The notes: generated from the sequence alone by a model not told the origin. A DNA stretch of 5,403 nucleotides from Actinomycetota bacterium (GCA_030837445.1 JAUPKM010000340.1:1-5403), one strand, 5' to 3'. Shown: positions 1-4,901, counted from the first letter of the stretch. Numbers and translations are program-made.

Positions 1-784
1 CCAGTCCGGGCGGGCAGTTCCAGCCAGCCCCGCGGGCCGACACATTCCTGGCTATCCGCGCAGGGAGTACGTTGCCGAGCGTTAGTTGGATCGCACCACG
101 GCTCTCGGATCCGCCCAGGTTGAACACGTTGATACGGCGGTCCTGCCGAGCCCCCAAGGCGGAAAGTTGCTGGCCGCCGGAATGCACGAACAACGCGTCC
201 TTGACAGTGCGCTGGATGTGGACAGTGAACTGTGTTGACCCTGCTGTTGCGTTGTCGCCGTCGAGTAGTGCGACCGAGATCGGGTAGTCGCCCTCCCGGA
301 CAGCGCGGTCCGCTGTCACCGCGACAGCGGACACTGCGAACTTGCCAGAAGCAAGTGGTGTCCCTAGCTGGCAGATGGTTCGCTCAGGTGATGGGGCGCA
401 GGACGTCACCTTGTTCACATCGCTGCTCGCAACCGTTCCCGGCAAGCCCGACGTTGTGAGGCTCATCCCGGCTGGCAAGCCGGTGAACGCCAGTCGCGCC
501 GCTGCGACTCGGCGCAGACCTGCTGTCATTTCGGCGCCCCAGATGGCCGTGCCGCCTGGCTTGACCGACACTCGCCAATGGGCGGCGGGACCACCACCTA
601 GTCCGGCGGCATTCTCGCCCCACTTGGCCGAACCCAGTCGCGCCGGTACCTCTGGCAGTTCAGCTGAGCGCGCCGTGCTCGCGATGGCCGACTGAGCCTG
701 CCCGATCGCCCCGGTAGCGCCGACTACCGTCGCCAAGCAGGTGGCCAACACCCGGACGACCCCACGCTGAACCATTGCTGGCAT
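1..784 (-). CDS. Secreted protein with DUF11-like/Ig-like extracellular domains (3' end outside window)
   Basis: The reading frame is open from ATG 784 to the window edge (261 codons, no stop), so the C-terminus is missing. The start is supported by GGAGGAG (797-791) six bases upstream; an in-frame ATG at 775 is too far from it. The N-terminus looks like a Sec signal peptide: Arg7 and Arg11, a hydrophobic stretch at about 12-28, and a plausible AxA cleavage site near residue 35 (A-I-A before Ser36). Residues ~68-190 form a beta-rich domain with 'LPAGMSL' and a Cys129/Cys138 pair in the context C-x8-C-x-LG-x2-L-x2-G. This resembles the 'vtC-LG-L-aG' strand of DUF11/CARDB-type Ig-like surface domains. 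A second similar domain starts near 215 and shows G-W-x-C at 254-257 just before the edge. Family knowledge suggests a cell-surface or extracellular structural or adhesive role. No catalytic motif is visible and the exact function is unknown. The gene diverges from the stress-protein gene. Confidence 0.82.
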   Translation of the reverse strand, partial: MPAMVQRGVVRVLATCLATVVGATGAIGQAQSAIASTARSAELPEVPARLGSAKWGENAAGLGGGPAAHWRVSVKPGGTAIWGAEMTAGLRRVAAARLAFTGLPAGMSLTTSGLPGTVASSDVNKVTSCAPSPERTICQLGTPLASGKFAVSAVAVTADRAVREGDYPISVALLDGDNATAGSTQFTVHIQRTVKDALFVHSGGQQLSALGARQDRRINVFNLGGSESRGAIQLTLGNVLPARIARNVSARGAGWNCPPGL

Positions 785-790
785 TAGTCA

Positions 791-797
791 CTCCTCC
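791..797 (-). promoter_or_regulatory. Ribosome binding site of the secreted-protein gene
   Basis: Read on the minus strand this is GGAGGAG, a near-perfect anti-16S match, six bases before ATG 784. It decides between the two in-frame ATGs (784 and 775) in favour of 784. Confidence 0.8.
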
Positions 798-806
798 ACG
801 CGCACC

Positions 807-822
807 GGTTGCCTTGGCAACC
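807..822. repeat. Perfect 7-bp inverted repeat in the leader of the secreted-protein gene
   Basis: GGTTGCC-TT-GGCAACC is a perfect palindrome with a two-base centre. It lies 22-37 bases upstream of ATG 784 and ten bases upstream of its Shine-Dalgarno. The tiny centre favours a dimeric-repressor operator over a stable RNA hairpin, though the RNA could still fold using a larger loop. Which regulator binds, if any, cannot be told from this window. Confidence 0.5.
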
Positions 823-875
823 CTTGTCTCGCCCCATCCGGGCGGCTGACCACAGAAGAGTGAACAGGCATGTTT

Positions 876-881
876 ATTATG
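876..881 (-). promoter_or_regulatory. Possible -10 element for the secreted-protein gene
   Basis: An AT-rich island (about 869-885) stands out in otherwise GC-rich DNA. Read on the minus strand it contains CATAAT, five of six matches to TATAAT, preceded by TG. No good -35 hexamer lies 16-19 bases upstream. Initiation here would give a leader of roughly 85 bases that includes the 807-822 palindrome. The plus strand also reads TATTAT at 875-880, so the direction is not certain. Confidence 0.35.
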
Positions 882-1055
882 CATAGGGGTGAGGAGTATG
901 GCCATTGCAGATGGTGTCCAATGTCCGGACGGACCACTGGTGGCGGCCATTGGTACTAGTGGCGCGGAATTCCGATTGCCCAGGGTCACCGGGCGATGGG
1001 GCTGGTAGGCCGACACAGGCGGCATTCGATGCTGATTCGGGTCCGGTCTGCCGAC

Positions 1056-1061
1056 TATTCT
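1056..1061 (+). promoter_or_regulatory. Probable -10 element giving a leaderless mRNA for the stress-protein gene
   Basis: TATTCT fits the actinobacterial TANNNT -10 pattern. It ends seven bases before ATG 1069, which places the expected transcription start at or next to the A of the ATG. No usable Shine-Dalgarno precedes the ATG; the only purine-rich bases (AGG, 1063-1065) are three bases away, too close. Leaderless genes of this geometry are common in actinobacteria. The -35 region near 1032-1038 (TGATTC-like) is weak. Confidence 0.5.
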
Positions 1062-1068
1062 TAGGTCC

Positions 1069-1476
1069 ATGAATACCGTGATCGTGGGATATCTGGACAC
1101 ACCCGAGGGCAACGCGGCGCTGCGGGCCGCCTCCCAGGAGGCTAAGACCAGAGCTGCCCAGTTGATCGTGGTGCACTCCAGTCGCGGCGGGGTGATGCTC
1201 GACGGGGGCGAAGCGGTGGCCCTGAAGAGCGCCCTGACCGAGGTGAAGGACGACCTCGACGCCCACGGCGTCCCGTTCCAAATCCGAAACCTGGTGCGGG
1301 GGAAGGAGCCTGCCGAGGATCTGCTGGAGATGGTCGGCGAATATTCGGCTGAGCTGATCGTTTTGGGTAATCCGCAGCGTTCACCGGTCGGCAAACTCAT
1401 CCTGGGAAGCCAGCTCCAGCGGGTATTGATGCATGCGCCGTGTCCGGTCCTCGTTGTCAGGGCAAGCCACGAGTAG
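1069..1476 (+). CDS. Universal stress protein (UspA family), single domain
   Basis: The 135-residue product is the usual size of a single Usp domain. The first strand 'MNTVIVGYLD' ends in Asp10, the position of the conserved Asp in 'VGvDgS' of ATP-binding Usps. The C-terminal nucleotide-binding loop is visible at 100-114 (G100, then 'RSPVGKLILGS'), followed by 'LMHAPCPVLVV', a classic Usp ending. The usual pattern is G-x2-G-x9-G-S/T. Here the second glycine is Gln103, while Gly113-Ser114 are kept, so ATP binding is likely but not certain. Such proteins are cytosolic, usually dimeric, and are linked to stress survival and dormancy; no specific partner is evident. The start has no good ribosome site but has a -10 placed for leaderless expression. 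Its last 44 bases overlap the exporter frame, suggesting an operon. Confidence 0.93.
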   Translation: MNTVIVGYLDTPEGNAALRAASQEAKTRAAQLIVVHSSRGGVMLDGGEAVALKSALTEVKDDLDAHGVPFQIRNLVRGKEPAEDLLEMVGEYSAELIVLGNPQRSPVGKLILGSQLQRVLMHAPCPVLVVRASHE

Positions 1477-2446
1477 CGACTTCCGGCAGCCAGTCGTCGA
1501 CCCGCCCCGAGAGGTCGCGAGGACGAGGGGGCAGAACGCCCTAGGTGCAGCGCTGGTCGCCGGCTCAGCCTTGGGATTTGCGGTAATGCCGATTCTGGGC
1601 AAGACCGCCTACGCGCATGGCGTTGCCCCGTTTGCACTGCTGGCGTGGCGCTTTGTGATTGCCGCCGTGTTGTTGTGGTTGTTGCTCGCGGTGCGGAGCC
1701 GGGTGACATCGGTGGCAATGCTGCCCTCGCCCCGGGAATCGCTCGGCCTGCTGTTGTTGGGCGGCCTGCTGCTCGCCTTCGAGGTGGCCCTCTACTTCCT
1801 CGGTCTGCAGTACATCAGTGCGGGCCTGGCGGAGGTTCTGCTCTTCCTCTTCCCCGCGTGGGTGGTGGTGGCGGTGGCGGTGACAAGGTGGCGACTTCCC
1901 TCGATCGTCACCTTGAGTTGCACCGCCGTCGCCGTCGCAGGCGCCACCCTGACAATCGGTGCCTACACCGGTGGAGGTCAGGTAGACGACCGCACGCTAG
2001 CCGGTATTGCGATGCTGTTGGGCGCCTCAGTCTGCTACGCCGGCTACGTGCTGATCGCCGCCAAAATGGTGCAACGGGTGGGAAGTCTGCGCGCGACGAC
2101 CTTGATCGTGAGTGGCGCGGCGGCATCCTTCGGAATGGTTGCGCTGTGGACAGGGGCCGCCGGCCCGTCGGACCCGGCCAGTTACGGAGCTGCTGTTGCG
2201 ATGGCCGTGGTTTCGACGGTGGCCGCTTTCGGTCTGCTCAGCGCGGGGCTGAGTCGTCTGAGCGCGTCCCACGCGTCGGTCGTGGCGACACTGGAGCCGG
2301 TGCTCGCGGTCGCGCTGGGGGCACTGGTACTTGCTGAGCGGGTTGCGCCGCTGCAAGTGGTCGGGATGGGGATGGTGTTGGCCGCGGTTACCCTGATTCT
2401 GTGGCGAGATGGCGAGACTGGACAGGTCGGCGCTGAACCTAGCTGA
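1433..2446 (+). CDS. EamA/DMT-superfamily membrane transporter
   Basis: The 337-residue product has about ten hydrophobic helices in two homologous EamA halves. The first runs from ~37 to ~175, with 'GSALGFAVMPILGKTAY' in helix 1 and 'ALYFLGLQYISAGLAEVLLFLFPAWV' in the helix 3-4 region. The second runs from ~188 to ~324 and ends with the hallmark 'ASVVATLEPVLAVALGALVL-AE' (281-302). Family members export small metabolites such as amino acids across the cytoplasmic membrane; the substrate here cannot be assigned. The tails are short and polar, and residues 1-33 are basic and Pro/Arg-rich. The start is uncertain. ATG 1433 has only a weak GGGT upstream and overlaps the stress-protein gene by 44 bases; in-frame TTG 1454 would shorten the overlap to 23 bases. 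No later in-frame ATG, GTG or TTG precedes helix 1. Either start implies translational coupling with the upstream gene. Confidence 0.92.
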   Translation: MRRVRSSLSGQATSSDFRQPVVDPPREVARTRGQNALGAALVAGSALGFAVMPILGKTAYAHGVAPFALLAWRFVIAAVLLWLLLAVRSRVTSVAMLPSPRESLGLLLLGGLLLAFEVALYFLGLQYISAGLAEVLLFLFPAWVVVAVAVTRWRLPSIVTLSCTAVAVAGATLTIGAYTGGGQVDDRTLAGIAMLLGASVCYAGYVLIAAKMVQRVGSLRATTLIVSGAAASFGMVALWTGAAGPSDPASYGAAVAMAVVSTVAAFGLLSAGLSRLSASHASVVATLEPVLAVALGALVLAERVAPLQVVGMGMVLAAVTLILWRDGETGQVGAEPS

Positions 2447-2457
2447 CGGCGGAAATG

Positions 2458-2492
2458 GTGGCCCACGTCGATTCAGGTGGGTCAGTCGCCAC
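2458..2492 (+). terminator. Stem-loop after the exporter gene, possible terminator
   Basis: GTGG (2458-2461) and CCCAC (2462-2466) pair with CCAC (2489-2492) and GTGGG (2477-2481). They enclose a ten-base loop and a seven-base one-sided bulge. It begins 11 bases after the exporter stop codon. There is no T-tract, as is common for actinobacterial terminators, so this rests only on position and pairing. Confidence 0.4.
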
Positions 2493-2518
2493 GGAATACC
2501 CGGGGATGTGACATCGTT
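2493..2518 (+). promoter_or_regulatory. SigR/SigH-type ECF sigma promoter upstream of the principal sigma gene
   Basis: GGAAT (2493-2497) is followed after exactly 18 bases by GTT (2516-2518, in the context CGTTGT). GGAAT-N18/19-GTT is the consensus of the thiol-oxidative-stress sigma factor SigR of Streptomyces and its mycobacterial counterpart SigH. In S. coelicolor, hrdB is a known SigR target, so both the motif and the target gene match. Transcription would start near 2525, leaving a leader of about 185 bases before GTG 2711. This is inferred from the motif only. Confidence 0.6.
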
Positions 2519-2628
2519 GTAGCAGTGGGACAGCCTTGACAGCTCGTCCTTCGTCATGCCCAGAGCAGTGTTGACTATTGCGATCTGCCAATGCATCCGT
2601 TCCATCCTGCATTGACTTCTGTCACAAG

Positions 2629-2648
2629 TGCACTGGGTGCCCAGTGCA
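2629..2648 (+). promoter_or_regulatory. Perfect 9-bp hairpin in the sigma-gene leader
   Basis: TGCACTGGG-TG-CCCAGTGCA is a perfect inverted repeat; as RNA it gives an 8-bp stem with a GUGC loop. It ends 62 bases before GTG 2711 and 50 bases before the Shine-Dalgarno. No T-tract follows, so it is not a classical intrinsic terminator. It could be a leader attenuator, an mRNA-stability element or a dimeric operator. It would lie inside the coding frame if the ATG at 2591 were the start, which is a further argument against that start. Confidence 0.6.
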
Positions 2649-2698
2649 GATCACGCACGGATTCCGCCACACCGGAAGGGAATCCGCCACTCTCGTAC

Positions 2699-2704
2699 GG
2701 AAGG
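2699..2704 (+). promoter_or_regulatory. Ribosome binding site that fixes the sigma-factor start
   Basis: GGAAGG lies six bases upstream of GTG 2711. No comparable purine-rich site precedes the in-frame ATG at 2591. This is the main reason for choosing 2711. Confidence 0.75.
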
Positions 2705-2710
2705 TCGTCA

Positions 2711-4204
2711 GTGCCCAGCAGCAAGAGGTCAGCCACGAGTCCCTCGACCACCACCACACCCACGGGCAAGGCGGGCGCGGCAAAGAAGGCGCCCACCAAG
2801 GTGACCGCATCCAAGAAGGCGACCGCCAAGAAGGCGACCGCCAAGAAGGCGACCGCCAAGAAGGCCCCGGCCAAGAAGGCCCCGGCCAAGAAGGCAGCCG
2901 TGACCAAGAAGGCAGCCGTGACCAAGAAGGCGCCGGCCAAGAAGGCTCCGGTCAAGAAGGCCCCGGTCGCTGCAAAGAAGGCCCCGGCCAAGTCGCCCAC
3001 CGCAAAGAAGGCGTCGGCGAAGTCGACCACGGGCAACCTCGCGGTCGCCACTGCGGCCGCGGGGTCTGAGGATGTGGTGCTGGAGGTCGTTGAGACCGAG
3101 GGGGTCGTGGTCGTCGACCTCGCCGCCGCGGCCGTGCTGGAGGAGCAACTCGAGGAGGAATTGGCTGAGGATCTCAAGGAGGTCGTCGTTGCCGAACCGG
3201 TGAAGCCGAAGGCTGCGGAGGCCGAGGGCACCGAGGAGTTGGTCATCTCCGACGTCGACGACACAGATGAGCCGGTGCAGCAGGTGCACCAGGCAGGCGC
3301 CACGGCGGACCCAGTCAAGGATTACCTGAAGCAGATCGGACGAGTGCCCCTGCTGAACGCCGAAATGGAGGTGGAACTCGCCAAGCGAATCGAGGCCGGT
3401 CTCTTTGCCGAGGAAAAGCTGGCCGCCGGCGTCGAGGACAATGAGATGCGGCTGGACCTCGAGTGGATCGCCGCGGATGGTCATGCGGCCAAACGGCATT
3501 TGCTGGAGGCCAATCTGCGGTTGGTGGTGTCGTTGGCCAAGCGCTACACGGGGCGCGGGATGCTCTTCCTCGACCTCATCCAGGAGGGGAACCTGGGTCT
3601 CATCCGTGCGGTCGAGAAATTCGACTACACCAAGGGTTACAAGTTCTCTACCTACGCCACCTGGTGGATCAGGCAGGCGATTACCCGGGCGATGGCCGAT
3701 CAGGCCAGAACCATCCGCATCCCGGTGCACATGGTTGAAGTGATCAACAAACTCGCCCGAGTCCAGCGACAAATGACTCAGGACCTAGGCCGAGACGCCA
3801 CGCCTGAGGAGCTGGCCAAGGAGCTCGATATGACCCCGGAAAAGGTCATCGAGGTACAGAAGTACGGCCGGGAACCGATCTCCCTGCACACGCCGCTGGG
3901 TGAAGATGGCGACAGCGAGTTCGGTGATCTGATCGAGGACTCTGAGGCGATCGTGCCCGCCGACGCGGTGAGTTTCACGCTGCTGCAGGAGCAGTTGCAG
4001 GGCGTGTTGGAAACCCTGAGTGAACGAGAGGCCGGCGTCGTAAAGATGCGGTTCGGCCTGACCGACGGACAGCCCAAGACGTTGGACGAGATAGGCAAGG
4101 TCTATGGCGTCACCCGAGAACGGATCCGCCAGATCGAGTCCAAGACGATGTCGAAACTGCGCCACCCCAGTCGTTCCCAAGTGCTCCGCGACTACCTGGA
4201 CTGA
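2711..4204 (+). CDS. sigA: Principal RNA polymerase sigma factor (RpoD/SigA/HrdB, sigma-70 group 1)
   Basis: The 497-residue product directs core RNA polymerase to housekeeping promoters. Residues 1-19 are Ser/Thr-rich and 20-108 carry repeated A-K-K-A units. Residues 118-190 are acidic. The conserved core then follows. Region 1.2 is at ~200-230 ('DPVKDYLKQIGRVPLLNAE'). A short non-conserved segment at ~235-258 precedes region 2 at ~261-334, which contains 'LDLIQEGNLGLIRAVEKFDY' and the -10-melting/recognition segment 'YATWWIRQAITRAMADQ'. Region 3 spans ~336-410. Region 4 spans ~429-497, with the -35-binding helix-turn-helix 'TLDEIGKVYGVTRERIRQIE' and the typical 'SRSQVLRDYLD' ending. 'SLHTPLGEDGDSEFGDL' is HrdB-like. 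Region 1.1 is not recognisable; low-complexity sequence takes its place. GTG 2711 is chosen for its Shine-Dalgarno and its 'MPSSKRS' start. The frame extends to ATG 2591, but those 40 codons are leader-like and contain the hairpin. It is also known as rpoD or hrdB. Confidence 0.97.
   Translation: MPSSKRSATSPSTTTTPTGKAGAAKKAPTKVTASKKATAKKATAKKATAKKAPAKKAPAKKAAVTKKAAVTKKAPAKKAPVKKAPVAAKKAPAKSPTAKKASAKSTTGNLAVATAAAGSEDVVLEVVETEGVVVVDLAAAAVLEEQLEEELAEDLKEVVVAEPVKPKAAEAEGTEELVISDVDDTDEPVQQVHQAGATADPVKDYLKQIGRVPLLNAEMEVELAKRIEAGLFAEEKLAAGVEDNEMRLDLEWIAADGHAAKRHLLEANLRLVVSLAKRYTGRGMLFLDLIQEGNLGLIRAVEKFDYTKGYKFSTYATWWIRQAITRAMADQARTIRIPVHMVEVINKLARVQRQMTQDLGRDATPEELAKELDMTPEKVIEVQKYGREPISLHTPLGEDGDSEFGDLIEDSEAIVPADAVSFTLLQEQLQGVLETLSEREAGVVKMRFGLTDGQPKTLDEIGKVYGVTRERIRQIESKTMSKLRHPSRSQVLRDYLD
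2810..2965 (+). repeat. In-frame 15/18-bp tandem repeats coding for A-K-K-A units
   Basis: About ten copies of a unit with core 'AAGAAGGC' lie end to end in the sigma gene (codons 34-85). Eight are 15 bp long and two (2885-2902, 2903-2920) are 18 bp. Copies at 2825-2839 and 2840-2854 are identical, as are those at 2855-2869 and 2870-2884. The units encode x-K-K-A-x or T-K-K-A-A-V. Near-identical DNA copies suggest recent expansion by slippage or unequal recombination. This is coding repeat DNA, not CRISPR. Confidence 0.85.
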
Positions 4205-4205
4205 C

Positions 4206-4233
4206 CCGCTCGTCGGCGGCGGACCGACTGCGG
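4206..4233. terminator. Imperfect stem-loop filling the convergent gap, possible bidirectional terminator
   Basis: CCGC (4206-4209) and GTCGG (4212-4216) pair with GCGG (4230-4233) and CCGAC (4224-4228), with a seven-base loop and a small 2x1 internal mismatch. It occupies almost the whole 30-bp gap between the sigma-gene stop (4204) and the stop of the convergent membrane-protein gene (4235). It is GC-rich with no T-tract on either strand. Confidence 0.45.
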
Positions 4234-4234
4234 A

Positions 4235-4786
4235 TCACAGGGCGGGCGTTGTGGTTGCCGAGGTCGGTGACCCTGCTGCCGGGTCGGCTTGGGCGGCCAG
4301 CTTGCGCTCGCCACGGCGGTAGGCGACCAGCAGGATAATCGCCAGCAATGGCTGAAGGATGTCAGACGGGATTGCCCAGACATTGCTGGTGGCCGTGTTG
4401 TCATGGGCGTAGTACTGCATTATGTGTCCGATTGCGTCGCCCCAATAGGAGATGGCGAGCACCACTACCGCCGCGGTGAGCCAGCCGTCCCGACGGGCCT
4501 TCCAGGCGCATCCAACGCCCAGCACCCCAATCGCGATATCAGCCCAGCCGACCTCCCATTGGAACATCGATGGGGCGTAGCCGATGCTCTCGGCGATCGC
4601 GCCAGCGGTAGGTCCGAGGTGTAGCAGGCCGCCGAACAGAGCCCACGCGCCCAGCCAGACCATCACCCAAAGCAGCGCAAGTTCGACGACCCGATGTCCC
4701 GTTCGACGGTTCGGCTTTCGGTCCAGCAGAACGTGAATTCCCCAACCGATGACCAGAAGCACCAGCGGTGCCAGGAAGAACGGCAC
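4235..4786 (-). CDS. Small multi-pass membrane protein, DUF6790-like
   Basis: The 183-residue product starts at GTG 4786, six bases after GAGGAG (4798-4793). Hydrophobic helices are visible at about 3-20, 33-55, 76-95, 102-120 and 140-157. The conserved-looking core is 'ESIGYAP' (66-72), 'FQWEVGWADIAIGVLG' (75-90), 'YWGDAIGHIMQ' (114-124) and 'IPSDILQPLL' (139-148). From memory this pattern (E-S-I-G, F-Q-x-E-V-G, G-D-A-x-G-H, D-x-L-x-P) matches the uncharacterised DUF6790 membrane family. The acidic and His residues within helices (Glu78, Asp117, His121) are unusual in a membrane segment and may be functional. The C-terminus (~165-183) is an Ala/Thr/Ser/Pro-rich tail. No function is known. 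It is convergent with the sigma gene and divergent from the MMPL gene, so it is probably monocistronic. Confidence 0.78.
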   Translation of the reverse strand: MPFFLAPLVLLVIGWGIHVLLDRKPNRRTGHRVVELALLWVMVWLGAWALFGGLLHLGPTAGAIAESIGYAPSMFQWEVGWADIAIGVLGVGCAWKARRDGWLTAAVVVLAISYWGDAIGHIMQYYAHDNTATSNVWAIPSDILQPLLAIILLVAYRRGERKLAAQADPAAGSPTSATTTPAL

Positions 4787-4792
4787 TGTCCA

Positions 4793-4798
4793 CTCCTC
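4793..4798 (-). promoter_or_regulatory. Ribosome binding site of the DUF6790-like gene
   Basis: On the minus strand this reads GAGGAG, six bases before GTG 4786. It supports a GTG start for this gene. Confidence 0.7.
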
Positions 4799-4864
4799 TT
4801 CACGATTTCACTTACCCCTGTCACCCAGCCTAGCGGCGTTGTTGGACGGGGGGTTGTGAACGGC

Positions 4865-4892
4865 CGTCGCGGGTGGCCCTTGATGTGCGACG
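4865..4892. repeat. Short inverted repeat upstream of the MMPL gene
   Basis: CGTCGC (4865-4870) and GCGACG (4887-4892) are perfect 6-bp inverted half-sites separated by 16 bases, ending ten bases before GTG 4902. MMPL transporter genes are often controlled by dimeric repressors (for example TetR family), so an operator is possible. Six-base arms in GC-rich DNA also arise by chance. Confidence 0.25.
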
Positions 4893-4901
4893 ATTCCGGG
4901 C

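Noticed and set aside
733..751. Lipobox-like L-A-T-C in the secreted protein signal peptide (Cys16)
   Set aside because: Thr precedes the Cys where Gly, Ala or Ser is expected, and the hydrophobic core continues past it. A normal signal peptidase I site further on fits better.
807..822. Match of the palindrome to the eukaryotic RFX X-box consensus
   Set aside because: The X-box is a eukaryotic transcription-factor site; in a bacterial genome the resemblance is coincidental.
785..1068. DosR-type box or a known riboswitch in the divergent region
   Set aside because: No DosR-like inverted motif is present; the short palindromes at 923-930 and 965-974 do not resemble it. No recognisable riboswitch core was seen.
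660..1718. Long minus-strand open frame (352 codons) opposite the stress-protein gene
   Set aside because: It is a shadow frame in GC-rich DNA. It crosses the divergent promoter region and overlaps two convincing plus-strand genes; its product is Arg/Ser/Pro-rich low-complexity with no domain.
1858..1884. GTGGTGGTGGCGGTGGC microsatellite-like run as a phase-variation site
   Set aside because: It encodes Val/Ala residues of an exporter membrane helix, is imperfect, and has trinucleotide periodicity, so slippage would not shift the frame.
1645..2337. Plus-strand Arg/Gly-rich frame (230 codons) inside the exporter gene
   Set aside because: It is the +1 frame of the exporter; the composition is typical of GC-rich out-of-frame reading.
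2810..2965. CRISPR-like regular repeats
   Set aside because: Units are 15-18 bp, contiguous, in frame, and have no unique spacers; they are protein-coding tandem repeats.
2575..3318. Minus-strand frame (247 codons) with repeated 'AFLAGAFLA'-like hydrophobic segments
   Set aside because: The apparent membrane repeats are the antisense reading of the lysine repeat array of the sigma gene. It overlaps the sigma coding region and has no start signals.
2729..3772. Minus-strand frame (347 codons) opposite the sigma gene
   Set aside because: It is entirely antisense to a highly conserved coding sequence, and its Gly/Arg/Leu repeats mirror the same array.
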